Shown in pieces: positions 1-12,700 of a stretch of 64,000 bases of DNA. The DNA is from Calamus simplicifolius (lineage: Eukaryota; Streptophyta; Magnoliopsida; Arecales; Arecaceae). The position numbers and the translations under genes are program-made. The stretch lies in NCBI GenBank assembly GCA_900491605.1, contig UESW01004556.1, positions 907,224 to 971,223 of the forward strand, in the 5' to 3' direction. The number at the start of each line of letters is the position of its first letter. Within the stretch, counting starts at the first letter, position 1. The notes under the pieces are model-generated. The model saw only the letters and a list, made by a program, of their open reading frames with translations, was not told the DNA's origin and did not search any database.

Positions 1-92
1 CCGAACCGGTGTTAGGTCCGGCACGGATCTATTTAATTCTATAGAGCATTTGGGGTTGATGTATGCATGGGAACCGGATGTAGATAGAATAA

Positions 93-2205
93 ATGGCCGT
101 ATATGTAAAGAACATAACTGGAAGAAGCGAAGTATATTTTGGGATTTGCCTTATGGAGCACAAATCTCATCCGGCACAACTTGGATGTTATGCATATCGA
201 GAAAATTTCTTTGATAACATATTTAACATGGTGCTAAACATCCCGGGAAAAACAAAAGATACTGCAAAGTCAAGAGAAGAACTTAATCAGTACTGCAGAA
301 GAGGTGATTTGAGAAGGAGTGCCGATGGGACCTATCCTAAAGCATGTTACACTCTTGACAGAAATTCACAGAAGTTTTATGTAACTGGCTTAGAGGGTTA
401 AAATTTCCAGATGGTTATGCCTCAAATATCGGTAGGTGTGTGGACATACGTAAGCTCAAGTTGTTCGGCATGAAAGTCACGACTGCCATGTTTTCATGCA
501 ACGATTATTACCTATAGCTTTTCGTGAGTTGCTTCCGCAACATGTCTGGAAGGCAATTACGGAGCTCAGCTTATTCTTCAAGGAGTTATCTGCCGCAGTC
601 ATTACTTCTGCATCCATGGCAAGGCTTGAGGAGGAAATTCTAATTATTTTATGCAAGCTTGAGCGAATATTTCCTCCCAGTTTTTTTGACTCAATGGAGC
701 ATTTACCGGTTCACTTGCCATACGAAGCGAGCATAGCTGGTCCCGTGCAGTATCGCTGGATGTATCCTTTCGAGAGGTAAATATATACATCATTAAGATA
801 TGTTGACATTTCAAATATTATTTCATTGCTTGAAAAATTGGTTAATTTTTTGTTGCAACTTTACATATAGGTATCTTAAGAAGTTAAAAAATAATGTGCG
901 TAATAAGGCAAGGGTTGAAGGTTCTATATGCAATGCACACTTGGTCGAAGAAGTTTCAGCTTTTGCCTCACATTACTTTGAGGGTCACGTCCACACGAGG
1001 AGCCGAAATCATGGTCGTAACGATGACGTATGTGTGGACGAAGGAGAAGCTAATGACGGTAGAATATCAATTTTTAAAGCTATCGGCCGTTCATTTGGTG
1101 GGCAGAAGTCAAGAAATCTTAGCGATATGGAGTATAATGCAGCACATTATTACATCCTAATGAACTGTAGAGAAGTCGATCCATATATTGAGTAAGTGTA
1201 TACTTCAATGCTAAATTGGAAATTTAATTTAAATTATAATATACCATAATATTTAATTTCTAACATTAGTTTTCATCCTTTTCATCCCATAAGGATGTTT
1301 TGTGATAGACAACGACAGATGAATCCCGACATCAGTCAAGTTGCAATTGGGCAGAAATTAGAAACGGAGTTTGCTTACTGGTTTTATGAATTTGTGAGTA
1401 GTATCACTCAATCAATTTCGATAATGGCTATTATTTTTTGAATTGGATGTCAATAGCTTATTAATTTATAGGTCAACGGTCATGGTCCACAACCGACAAT
1501 ATTTTCATTAAATGTCTATCGCAATGGCCATTGAAGACCGTAACAACCTCTACTGGCTATTTTGTAAATGGGTACAAATTTCAGATTGAACGATTAGCAG
1601 CTTCAAGAGGCACGCAGAACTGGGGCATGTGTGTGAAAGGAGAAAGTGTTGGAGCAAATATGCAGGATTATTATGGAAAGTTAGTAGAGGTGGTTGAAGT
1701 TGAATATCCCGGTTGGCCTATGAAACGAACCGTATTGTTTCGTTGTGATTGGTTCGATCCGACAGTTCCTGTGGGCAAAAGGGTTCATAACGACTACAAT
1801 TTGGTTGAAGTGAACCATCGACGAAGATTGCAGAAATATGACCCATTCATCCTTGCATCCCAAGCTCAGCAAGTCTTTTACTGCGGATATCCAAGTTTGC
1901 GCAACGACAAGCGAGATTGGTGGGCCGTTTCTAAAATCGTCCCACGTTCAACAATCGTATTAGAGGAGAGTTCATCAAGTCAATCAGCCGAGTGCCCTGC
2001 ATTTCAAGAGGATGAGATGGAAATGCATGCAATTGAGGACGACACAAGGGCTCCTGAAACATCACTTAGAGATCCAAATGGTGATGTCCAAGAAATTGCG
2101 GATGCAAATGTTCGGTTTCCTTCCGATGATAATGAAACTGATTCGCAATCCGATACGGCATCGGATGTTGAACCAACATTTCACGAAACAAATGACACCG
2201 ATTAA
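93..2205 (+). pseudogene. CACTA-1 TNP2-like transposase, C-terminal half
   Basis: Several exons in order give the C-terminal part of a TNP2-type transposase. The first block (93-400) has IPGKTKD and the ACYTL motif. At 496-779 follows a DUF4218-type block with LLPIAFRELLP, FPPSFFD and a PVQYRWMYPFER stretch that ends at a GT donor. The frame resumes after AG at 870 (YLKKLKNNVRNKARVEG), then at about 1293 (MFCDRQRQ) and at about 1474. The last large block (1531-2205) is DUF4216-like (FVNGYKFQIER, VLFRCDWFDP, QVFYCGYP). The catalytic N-terminal half lies to the left of the window. A frame break near 400 and a TGA near 1532 show decay. In autonomous CACTA elements this protein cuts the element ends. 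Confidence 0.85.
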
Positions 2206-2309
2206 ACATAGAGGTTTTTTAAAATTTAACTTTTTTTATAAGTGTTAAATTCTTACATAGTCAATCATTAATCGTAATTTAATTGTGTGAATCTTTAGTA
2301 TTTTCAGTA

Positions 2310-3790
2310 TGACGGGTAGAGGTAGATCTACCGACGACAGACGGAGTGAGCAGGACGTAGCCCTGCTACATCAGATCACATGAGCGTTGGAGATGGAGAG
2401 TTCGGATCTCCAGCAGTCGCGCAGCCTTCGATCTCTCCAGCAGTATTACCATCCAGCCGATCGGCACATACTCCGAGAGTTCTTCCACCATCGGCCGCAC
2501 TGTACTTCGACTTGATGCTCAGGGGATGTAAGTATATACTAATTAAAAATATATGTTTATGTTTTTAAGTCAATTACTTATAAACATGCATTTTTTTAAC
2601 AGATTCATTGAGCAGCATCATGTATCCAGCCACATCAGCGCCGTATTTCAGAGGCGTGCAGATCCCAGTGGCTACGATTGGCGCCACGTATCTCCAGCCA
2701 CGAGGGAGTTTTATTTTTCTGAGTTTCAGGTAAACTTATTAAATACAATTTATCAGTGATATAAAATTTCTTAAACTTAATAAATTCAGAAACTAACTGT
2801 TTATTTTAATGCAGAAAAAGTTTACGTGGGATCCTGCCAGCCATGATGCCATTAGGGCAGCATGGGAGGCTCTGACGCGACGCCGATACTCCGACATGCT
2901 TCATCGTTGGAGGTCATCGGGTCAGCGTCCTGCGCACATGCCAGAGGGTATTTGGCACGAGTGGCAGCAGGCCTGGGAGTCCGATGGCTGGCGCAGGAGG
3001 TCCGCATCAGCCAGCACGAACCGCCGATCTGAGAAGGGCGGTCCTGGCACGGGTCTCTCCCGCCATACTTCGGGCTCCATTTCGATTCAGGAGCACAGAC
3101 GCGTATGGTAAGAAAACATAAATATTTAATTACTATTTTAGTTATTTACAAATATTTGTATTAATATTTTTTTTATTGTTATAGTCTGAGCAGGAGGGCG
3201 GAGATCCTGGTGAGTTTCGTCTATTCAGGGCGACACACACCAGGAGGGACGGTTCCTGGGTCGACACGCGATCACGGGAGGTTGCGGTAAGAAATTAGAT
3301 TTATGTAGTATCTGTTTAATTTCTAAAATTTTATTTTGAGAAATTTATTAACTCATTTATTGTTGATTTCATAATTTCAAGACACGAGTCGAGGAGCTTT
3401 GCTCCCAGGCATCGCAGGTCAACTCTACTGATGGGGAGACGCCCGTCGAACTCTCAGCAGAGGAGAGTCAGTGTGTGTTTTTGGAGGCTGTTGGTGCCCA
3501 GCCACGAGACCGCAGGGTCTATGGTCTGGGCACTAGAGCTTCTACATTTTTTCCCTATCAGGCCTCCAGCTCGCGAGTTCCTGGTGATCTTCCTCCCGAG
3601 CGTTTATAGGACCTTCGCAGATCTATTGCAGAGGAGTTCGCCAGGAGGTTGAGCAGGATTTTGAGGATCGTATGCGAGGCCAAGATCAGGAGGTTGCAGA
3701 CATACGAGATGAGATGCATTATTTGCAGGATATGGTTAGCCGCTTGTCGCAGAGTCTTCAGTCTCCACAGCCTCCATAGCCTCCACGTGA
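2310..3790 (+). pseudogene. CACTA-1 second gene, Transposase_24 (Ptta/En/Spm) type
   Basis: A second multi-exon gene follows the transposase in the same direction, as in other CACTA elements. It starts near ATG 2310. Plausible exons are 2380-2527, 2603-2729, 2815-3109, 3184-3287 and 3381-3790, most bounded by AG and GTAAG/GTAAA. Recognisable pieces are FQRRADPSGYDWRHVSP, the KKFTWDPASHDAIRAAWE region, GTRASTFFPYQASS and a C-terminal charged stretch. This matches the plant transposase Ptta/En/Spm family, thought to bind subterminal repeats (family knowledge). A TGA soon after the first ATG and another stop near 3606 suggest the copy is dead. The boundary with the transposase rests on the stop at 2205. 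Confidence 0.7.
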
Positions 3791-3975
3791 TCGTCCAGAT
3801 TCTTGATGTATTTTTCTTTTCTTTTTTTATGTTGTAAAAACTTCAAAATTTTAATATATAAATTATTTTTGAAATTTATTATTGTTTGGATTGAGTGAAA
3901 AATGTTTGTATCAATATTTAGATTTAGCGAAATTGTATTAACCATTTTAATTTTTAATCTTTTATATTTTTAAAA

Positions 3976-4555
3976 AATAAAATTTGCGACACATTAGTGA
4001 CTGAAATTGCATCGCTAATATTTTTAAAATATTATTATTAAATATTGCGACGCAATGACCTGGCATCGCAATAATTTAAAAATAAATTTAATAGCGATGC
4101 ATTAGCGACTAAAATTGAATCGCTATTTTATCTTAAAAATTTTTAATAAATATTGCAACGCAATGACCCTACATCGTAATATTTTAAAATAATTTTTATT
4201 TGCGATGCATTAGCGACTCAAATTGCGTCGCTATTATACCAAAAATATTATTATTAAATATTGCGACGCATCTGGATGCGTCGCAATATTGCGACGCAAT
4301 TTAGTGCATCACAATATTTAATAATAATTTTTTTATTTTAAAAATTAATTTTAAATTTAGCGATGCATTTGCATGCGTCGTAGTATTGCGACGCAATGTT
4401 GTATCGCAGAGAGTCGCAATATTGTGACGCAATTGCGACAAATGGGTATTGCGACGGACATTTGAGCGACGTCGTCATTGCGTCGCTATTGCGTTGCAAT
4501 ACCATGTTTAGCGACGCAATTGTGATGCATTTGGATGTCGCAATATTTTATTTCT
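3976..4555 (+). repeat. CACTA-1 subterminal repeat array
   Basis: Short motifs GCGACGCAAT and GCGATGCATTAGCGAC recur many times in both orientations, spaced by AT-rich sequence. In CACTA elements such arrays bind the element-encoded accessory protein and are needed for transposition. The motif differs completely from that of CACTA-2 in this window, so the two belong to different families. Confidence 0.9.
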
Positions 4556-4567
4556 CTTGTAGTGGAT

Positions 4568-5717
4568 ATTGACTACTTGATACTTTTGCACCTGTGACAA
4601 GAATAACTTCTATTAGAGTTTTGATTGCTCTTGCATCTATTCATAAATTGATAATTCATCAAATGGATGTTAAAACTGCATTTCTTAATGGAGACCTAGA
4701 AGAAGAAATATATATGGATCAACGTGAGGGTTGTGTTCTTCCTGGTAATGAGCATAAAGTTTGTAAATTAATTAAATCTTTGTATGGCTTAAAACAAGCA
4801 CCAAAACAATGGCATGATAAGTTTGATAAAGTGCTAGTTTCAAATGGATATCAAATTAATAGTGCTAATAAATGTATTTATTCTAAAGTTGTTAACTATG
4901 AATGTGTTATAATTTATTTGTATGTGGACGATATGCTCATATTTGGCACTAATTTTGATATTGTGACTAGCACCAAAATGTTCTTGACTTTGAATTTTAA
5001 TATGAAAGATATGGGAGAAGCAAATATGATTTTAGGAATTAGACTTGTAAAGAAGTCGAATAGTATCATACTTTTACAAGAACATTATGTTGAAAAAATC
5101 TTGAAAAAGTTTTCACATTTTGATAGTAAGCCTGTGAGCACTCCTTATAATGCTAATTCACAGCTTAAGAAAAATAAAAGCAATGGCGTCTTACAATCCA
5201 AATATGCTTAAATTATTGGTAGTCTTATGTATTTAATGAACTATACTCGACCTGGCATTGCTTATGCTGTAGGAAGACTAAGCAAATATACCCAATGTCC
5301 TAACAAGGATCATTGGATTGCATTACAAAGAGTGCTTAGATATTTGAAAGGAACCATGAACTATGGTTTAATGTATTGTGGAACTCCTACAGTATTAGAA
5401 GGGTATTGTGATGCTAATTGGATTTCAGGCTCTGATGGGATGAAATCCATGAGTGGATGTGCGTTTATCCTTGGAGGAGGAGCAGTGTCATGGAAATCAT
5501 CTAAGCAAACATGTATAGCTTGGTCTACAATGGAATCCGAGTTTATTGCCTTGGAGAAGGCTGGGACTGAGGCCGAATGGCTCAGGAATCTTTTGGTAGA
5601 TCTTCCCATTTGGATGAGACCAGCTCCATATATCTGTGTCTATACATTGTGATTATCAGGCTGCCATAGCTAAAGTTAAAAATAAAATTTATAATGGGAA
5701 GAGTAGACATATACGTC
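4568..5717 (+). pseudogene. copia-1 reverse transcriptase and RNase H (upstream part)
   Basis: Ty1-copia pol in order: the RT fingers (MDVKTAFLNG, LYGLKQAPKQWH), the RT active site IYLYVDDMLIFG near 4910-4945, then IGSLMYLMNYTRPGIAY and the RNase H core (YCDANWISGSD, KSMSGCAFILGGGAVSWKS, TMESEFIALEKAGTEAEWL). A base is missing in the first codons after the CACTA insertion, a stop lies at 5209-5211 and a frameshift near 5645 precedes DYQAAIAKVKN. The frame runs into SRHIR and is then cut by copia-2 at 5718. The text resembles the Tork-like part of Ty1-copia rather than Sireviruses. Confidence 0.92.
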
Positions 5718-7397
5718 TGTTGGCCCAGATGACAACCCAAGAGGGGGGGGGGGGGGTGAATTGGGTTCTTTAAAAATTTAGCCTTTTAAAATAGTTTGCT
5801 TAAGAAGAATGAAAGCAAATGCAATGTAAATACAAAGTACAGTGAATAAAACAGAGATAGAGATAGAGTCAATGGAAACACGGCAAACACTAAGATTTTA
5901 TAGTGGTTCGGTGTATCCAACACCTACATCCACTCCCAAGATTCACTTGGGTCCACACTATAATCTTCCTTGATTACAGCCGAGTTGTTTTACAAGCTCA
6001 CAACTCAAACTTGTTGTTTTCCCGGGATCACAACGAACCCAGCCGGTTTTCGGGCTCACCAGCACAAAAACCCTAACACAAGCTATACTAAGCTTGTACT
6101 GAGGTAAGACTACCCCACTAGTTCAATCCCCCAGATTGAACTAGATACAAATAATAGAAATAGTGTTTTTCAAGTATACAGCTCCTCAATGAGCAGATAA
6201 ACAAATAAAAGAATAAAGTTTAGAAAAGCCTGATTTGTAGTTGGTTGGCTTTTGAGCTTTTCTTCTTCTTCTTTTTTCTTCTTCTTGCTAGATTGAATCA
6301 AGCCTCAGCTCCGATTCTTCACAGTTGAAGCAGTTGAGAAGGTTTTGAGCTTTTTCTTCCTTTCTTTGAAAGTTGAAAATCTTTTGATTTGCTCTTGAAT
6401 AGCTCTTGGATTTTCTTCTGAAGCTTTCTTGGATTGTTGAACTTGAGCACGAATGAAGCTTCCTTTGATTTCACACTTTTTCTTTCACTCTATTTTGAAT
6501 CTCGGATTTTTTCAAATGATGCTCTGTTTTTCCGATTTTTTCTTTTTCTCTCTTGATGTGAATATCTCTCTACTTGTATATCTTTGATTTGAAAACGGCT
6601 TCTCTATTTATAGATTCTGCAAAAATATAGCCATTAGAAACAAAGAAATATAACCGTTAATTAAAAATCTTACCGTTGACGCTGAGTTGGCATTCAGAAA
6701 AATTGCCCAGATTTGTTGGAGTCGACTCCTGCTTTCCGCGAGTCGGCTCGAAGACGCGATACCAAAAATAGAAATATTCAGAAAGTTGAAGGGTCGACTC
6801 ATCAAAAATAAGGTGTCGACTCCTGACAGTCGGGGTCGACTCATGAAAAGTTAGGGGTCGACTCGCGAAGTGCTCAGAAAAACAACCTTCTGGTGTCTGA
6901 GCGGAGTCGACTCACACAGTCATGGAGTCGGCTCGACAGAATCGGGGGTCGACTCTTGAAATCACAGGGGTCGACTCATGAAAATCAGGAATCTCTGTAT
7001 ACTGACTGGAGTCGACTCTGAAACTCTAGAGTCGGCTCCGGAACGTATCAAAAATCAAAGAATTTTTGATTGACTTGAAAATTGTTCCAGATTCATTTTA
7101 AATCAATTTTTTGACTTGAATATAATAAAATTGTCATTAGGAATCAATTCAAGAATGTTCCAAAAACTCATTGATTGAAATATGAAGTGTAAAAATTTCT
7201 TTTTGAAAGCTTAAACATAGAGCTTGAAGTTACTTTCAAATTGATTAAAGTCATACTTAACGTACTCATTGATTGTTCAAAATAAATTCATTTCTTATGT
7301 AAATAAACTCATTGCATCTTTTAATATACTCATGGCTTTTGGTAATCATCAAAATCAATAAGATTGGGGCAACAATTTCTCAACAATCTCCCCAACA
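5718..7397 (-). repeat. copia-2 3' LTR (1680 bp)
   Basis: It starts TGTTGGCCCAGATG and ends CTCCCCAACA, and matches 14477-16162 over its full length with scattered changes. It holds a run of 14 G at 5743-5756 (11 in the partner), a copy of the TATA-like CTATAAATAG on the minus strand near 6604-6613, and an array of GTCGACTC motifs at 6719-7040. Confidence 0.95.
6719..7040. repeat. GTCGACTC motif array in copia-2 3' LTR
   Basis: About 12 copies of a 10-bp motif, GAGTCGACTC or its variants GGGTCGACTC and GAGTCGGCTC, lie in 320 bp. The motif is a perfect or near palindrome with a central CpG. The same array is at 15481-15802 in the other LTR and again at 9338-9525 inside the element. Confidence 0.9.
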
Positions 7398-7411
7398 ATC
7401 TCCCTCTTTTT
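7398..7411 (-). other. copia-2 polypurine tract
   Basis: On the minus strand AAAAAGAGGGAGAT abuts the LTR start TGTTGGGG. This is the expected primer site for plus-strand DNA synthesis and fixes the transcription direction as leftwards. Confidence 0.8.
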
Positions 7412-7834
7412 GATGATGACAAAAACATTGAGAATATGCAAGATTGATTAAAGAGTTTATTTTATTTTCATAGTTAGGCATAGGCTCCCCCTGAATGAGG
7501 TAGCTCCCCCTATGAAACTCAATTAAATATCCCATTCATTCAATCATTTTAATATCATTTGATTGTTAATTAATTTCTCCCATATGCATATACAGTTATA
7601 AAACTCTCCCCTTTTTTGTTATCAACAAAAAGGTAGAGAAGCATCAAACATAATCATTCATTCATTCAATCAAGATATGTTTTAACAAAATCTGAGATTC
7701 ATTGATAATATGAGAAGTACATTCAAACTGAGATTACATTGAGCATTCAAAATAGACTTTTCTTTACATCAATGTATCAAATGTAAAACATAGTATGAAC
7801 TTCATTACATTGTAAAGACTAAGTATCTAATACA

Positions 7835-9233
7835 TCAAAAGTGAGTCCTTACAATCCTAGTTAAGTGATCTATAATATTTTTCATTCCATCTATTTGAAT
7901 CTTGTAATCCTTCAGTCTTTCATCTACAAAAGTGCAAGCAGTCAATATTTTGTCTTGGAGTTCAGCATTGCATTTTGCATATGTTTCACCATCTCCACAG
8001 ATGTCTTTAAGTTCTTCAAATATATTCTTTAGGTCTCCACTTAAAGACTTAGATGAAGTGCTAAGAGTTGTCTCAATCTTGGTGATCCGATCATCTAAAG
8101 AGTAAAGAGTTTGTTTAAGATTCATAAATTTGTTTTCAAACTCTGATTTCAATTTATCTGCCTGATCATCAAAAGACCTTTAAGTTGCCTTAACTGAAGT
8201 TCTGAGAAACCAACAGACGAAGATGATGATGGCCGATCAACCATGGAGCAGGGGAAGGGACCGGAGCAGGAACAGGAGAGCTCGGAGGTACAGGCGAAGA
8301 ATGTCTGACAGACGGTCCCGGTGCCTCAATGTCCGTGGCTCTATCTTCCATCAAACCTTTCCTTTCCCATCTGCCATTCCTCTTCATAAAACCCATTCTA
8401 TGTATAGTGGCCAAACTATAGAAATCGGTATGTCTTAAGTTCCTCCTTGGCTCACTATCTGATATGATTATCCCTTGGCTTTGAAATATTTTAGTAAGTA
8501 TCATGCCGTAGGGTAAACTAGATTTTCTCTTGCTTCCACAATCAGCAATGTACCATAATATCATGCTTGGAAGATTAATGGGTTTACCAGTTACAATTGC
8601 ATCCATTACAAATATATCTCTTTCGGAAACATAATCAAATCTCCCAATCTTGGGAATAGGATTCTACTACAAATATTGTGGAGAAGTCTTAATTCTAAGG
8701 ATAGTTGATTAGCAAAGACCTCTTCAAAACCAACAATCTCCATGTTAAGCAGTTTAGATAGAGCTGGGCTTCTATCTTCAGAAGAAAAAGTAGATGTACC
8801 CGACACTGGAAGATCCAACAACCTTGAAAGCAAATCCACTGTCACTGAAATTCGATTTCCTCTAATGATGCTTACAAGTCCATTGTCTCCTCTAGATAGA
8901 TTTTTGTAAAATTCCTTGACTAGGGCTGGGTAGGTAGGACAATCTAAAGAACAAATCTTCTCCCAACCATTTCAATCAACTGCCTCCCCACAAGAAATCC
9001 TTCGGCCTCAAATAATTCAAAATCGACTTTCCTCCCGGTAGTTATCACTCTATCGGCAAGTCTATCTACCTGAGATGGAGCCATAAGGGAGAAGCACTAG
9101 GAGTCGAAGAAGATGAGGTTGAATCCAAGCTCGGTGAAGGTTCACGAATGGGACGCCTCACGGTCTTCCTCACCGCCCTCTTCCTTTTCACTCCGGCCGC
9201 ACCAAGGTTAGATCCACGAGTTTTAGGGGCCAT
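7835..9233 (-). pseudogene. copia-2 third gene (ORF3, env-like position), decayed
   Basis: A reading frame lies downstream of pol and before the 3' LTR. It starts at ATG 9233 with a basic N-terminus (MAPKTRGSNLG, KRKRAVRKTVRRPIR) and a Ser-rich stretch. A central region follows (TVDLLSRLLDLPVSG; GKPINLPSMILWYIADCG) that resembles domains labelled 'putative plant transposon protein' in plant genomes. After it come a Pro-rich segment (SSPVPPSSPVPAPVPSPAP) near 8240-8300 and a C-terminal coiled-coil-like block (7835-8152, LYSLDDRITKIETT). Several shifts and stops break it. Some Sireviruses carry an env-like gene here with Pro-rich and coiled-coil parts (family knowledge). I see no clear membrane segment, so an envelope role is not shown. 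Confidence 0.6.
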
Positions 9234-9337
9234 TTGATCTAGTGGAAGGTTTAATCAGGGATTTCTGAGGATTTGGAAGGTTAGGAAAAATTTTGGAGAG
9301 AGTATTTGAAGGATTCGAGACGATAGAAATGAGCGGC

Positions 9338-9525
9338 GAGTCGACTCTGCCCTAGATAAATCGACCTGGGACCACTTCGAGTCGGCTCCCGCAAAGCGAG
9401 GGGTCGACTCCGGATAGTCACAGAAAACTGTCCCGAAGTGGAGTCGACTCGCGCAGAGAAGGGGTCGACTCTAGAGTTTCAGTAGAAATATGGAGTCGAC
9501 TCCGATACTCACCGAGTCGGCTTCG
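9338..9525. repeat. internal GTCGACTC motif array upstream of copia-2 ORF3
   Basis: About seven or eight copies of the LTR motif (GAGTCGACTC, GGGTCGACTC, GAGTCGGCTC) lie between the end of pol and the ORF3 start, read on the minus strand. Their position just upstream of ORF3 would suit a regulatory or recombination-derived element. Confidence 0.85.
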
Positions 9526-9726
9526 AGACCATTTCAGAGCAAAAAACATAAAAGTTTCAGATAATCTGAAATGTGTCCGGATAATGATCATAAAAATTGA
9601 TAAAATAATCATTGGATTTAATAGATCAATAGATGTGAATTCTAGATAAGATTTCCTTAAAGATCAAGGATTTGAAAGAATTTTAGATAAGATTTCCTTA
9701 GGGGTTTCAAATTCATTCTAATGGAT

Positions 9727-12700
9727 CACAAATCCCTAACTCTCCTCTAAGATAACAGAATCTTTCTTCACTCAAGGGTTTTGTAAATATATCAGCTAAT
9801 TGATCTTCAGTATTCACATAATCAAGACAAATTTCATTATTGGCAACATGTTCTCTTATAAAGTGATATCTAATTTCAATATGTTTTGTTCTAGAATGTT
9901 GAATTGGATTTTTAGTTAGATTGATTGCACTGTGTTGTCACATTTTATAGGTGTTTTATCAAGTGTGATACCATAGTCTTCAAGTTGTCGCTTAATCCAT
10001 AGGATTTGAGCACAGCAACTTCCAGCTGCAACATATTCAGCTTCAGTAGTTGATAATGCAACTGAATTTTGCTTTTTGCTAAACCATGAGATTAAGTTAC
10101 TTCCTAAGAATTGGCATGCACCACTTGTGCTTTTTCTATCTAACTTACATCCAGCATAATCAGAATCAGTATATGCAATTAAGTTCAGTGTTGAGTCTCT
10201 AGAATACCATAAACCTACATTTTTTGTTCCACTTAAGTATCTTAGTATTCTTTTAACAGCAATTAAATGTGATTCTTTAGGTTCAGACTGAAATCTAGCA
10301 CATAAGCAAACAACAAACATTATGTCTGGTCTACTTGCAGTTAAGTAAAGTAAGGATCCGATTATACCTCGATAATATTTTTGATCAACCTTCTTACCTT
10401 CTTCATCTTTGTCCAGCTTGCATGAAGGACTCATTGGTGTTCCGAGGGTTTGATTGATTCCATACCAAACTTCTTTAGAATTTCTCTTGTGTACTTTGTT
10501 TGGTTGATAAAGATTCCCTCTTTGCTTTGTTTGATTTGAGTCCAAGGAAGAAGTTGAGTTCTCCATCATGCTCATTTCAAACTCACCCTGCATCAACTTA
10601 GCAAATTCTTGACATAGAAGATTGTTAGTAGCACCAAAAATAATATCATCAACATATATTTGAACTACTAATAAATCTTTACTTTTCTTTTCAAAAATAA
10701 TGTTTTATCTACATTTCCTCTTAAAATTATTTTCAATTAAGAATTTACTTAATCTATCATACCAAGCTCTAGGTGCTTGTTTCAAACCATATAAAGCTTT
10801 GTGCAATTTAAAAACGTGATTTGAAAATTCATGATCTTCAAATCCTGGTGGTTGTTCAACAAATACTTCTTCATTTATTAATCCATTTAAGAATGCACTT
10901 TTTACATCCATTTGAAATAAGTTAAAATTCATGTGACATGCAAATGCAAGTAATAGTCTAATGGCTTCTAATCTAGCTACAGGTGCAAAGGTTTCATCAA
11001 AATCAATACCTTCTTCTTGATTATATCCTTTTGCAACTAATCTAGCTTTGTTTCTAATTACTATGCCATTTTCATCTAGTTTATTTCTAAAACCCATTTT
11101 GATCCTATAACAGAATGATCTTTAGGTCTTTTTACTAATGTCCATACATTATTTCTAGTGAATTGATTTAATTCTTCTTGCATTGCTAACATCCAATTAT
11201 TATCTTTTTCAGCTTCTTCAATAGTTTTAGGTTCAATTTGTGATACAAATGCAAGATGATTACTAATATTTCTCATAGATATCTAGTTCTTATTCCTTGA
11301 GATGGATCACCTATAATCAATTCCTTAGGGTGACTATAAGCATATCTCCAATCCCTAGGAAGATCCATATCATTATGATTAGTGTCAGCATCATCATCCT
11401 TAGGTGAATCATTATCTTTAGCTTCTTGCTCATGATCTGAAGATACATCAATGTTTAATTTTTTAAGATCTTTCTCAATTATGTTTGTATCTTCTTCATC
11501 ATCAAATTTTTCGGAACTAGTTGCTAAAGATTCATCAAAGACTACATGAATGGATTCTTCAACAACTAAATTTTTCTTGTTAAATACTCTATATGCTTTA
11601 CTAGTTGTTGAGTATCCTAAGAATATTCCTTCATTAGATTTAGCATCAAATTTGCCTAAATTATTTTTACCATTATTGTGAACAAAGCATTTACAACCAA
11701 ATGCATGAAAATATTTAATGTTGGGTTTTCTATCATGCCATAATTCATAAGGTGTTTTCTTTAAAATAGGTCTTATTAATGCTCTATTTAGGATGTAACA
11801 TGCTGTGTTAATAGCTTCCGCCCAAAAGTATTTGGGAGTTTGCTTTCACATAGCATGGTACGGGCCATGTCTTCTAAAGTCCTATTTTTCCTTTTAACTA
11901 CTCCATTTTGTTGAGGGGTTCTTGGTGCAGAAAAATTATGATTAATACCATTTTCATTGCAAAAACTTTCAAATAAATGATTTTCAAATTCAGTTCCATG
12001 ATCACTTCTTAGAGACACTATGGTAGTATTTTTCTCATTTGTTACTTTCTTGAAGAATTTCAGGAATATCGAGAAAGTCTCATCTTTGTGAGCTAAAAAT
12101 ATTACCTAAGTGAATCTAGAGTAATCATCTACTATCACAAGACCATATTTCTTTCCTCCTAAACTTGTGGTTCTAGTTGGTCCAAAAAGGTCCATGTGAA
12201 GTAGCTCTATTGGCCTAGAAGTTGAAACAACATTTTTAGATTTAAAAGAACTTCTCGTTTGTTTTCCAAACTGACATGCATCACATATTTTGTTATTTTC
12301 AAAATCTATTTTAGGTAGACCTTTTACTAAATCCATTCTAATTAGTTTTGAAATCAGGTGTGTGCTTGCGTGACCTAATCTTCGATGCCACAACCAACCA
12401 ATCTCATTCATATTAGCATTATTAGCAACTAAGCAATGATTATTAGTAGACAAATTGTCTAAGTCAATCAAGTATACATTGCCATTTCTATTTCCAATAA
12501 AAACAATGCTATTATCAATGGTATTAGCTACTGTGCATATAGAAGATTCAAATGATACTTTAAAACCTTTGTCACATAATTGGCTTATACTAATTAAGTT
12601 ATGCTTTAAACCATCAACATAAAGTACATTTTCAATATATGTGAAGGGAGTTATTTGAATGTTACCAAACCCCAAGATTTGGCCTTTGCCATTATCGCCA

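Larger units (their letters stand above)
1..4564 (+). mobile_element. CACTA-1: 3' part of a CACTA (En/Spm) DNA transposon
   Basis: The right end is the inverted terminal sequence TTTCTCTTGTAGTG at 4551-4564, the reverse complement of the classic CACTACAAGA end. Inside it lie the C-terminal half of a TNP2-type transposase and a second CACTA gene of the Transposase_24 type, both read left to right, then a subterminal repeat array. The left end is outside the window. The base after 4564 resumes a copia reverse transcriptase in the TFAPV region, so this transposon inserted into the coding region of copia-1. A 3-bp target duplication is expected for the family but cannot be checked here. The transposase frames carry stops and shifts, so this copy is probably no longer autonomous. 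Confidence 0.9.

Noticed and set aside
5743..5756. A 14-G run as a possible assembly artefact or quadruplex
   Set aside because: The partner LTR has an 11-G run at the same place, so the run belongs to the element. The length difference may be real or a sequencing effect and cannot be decided here.
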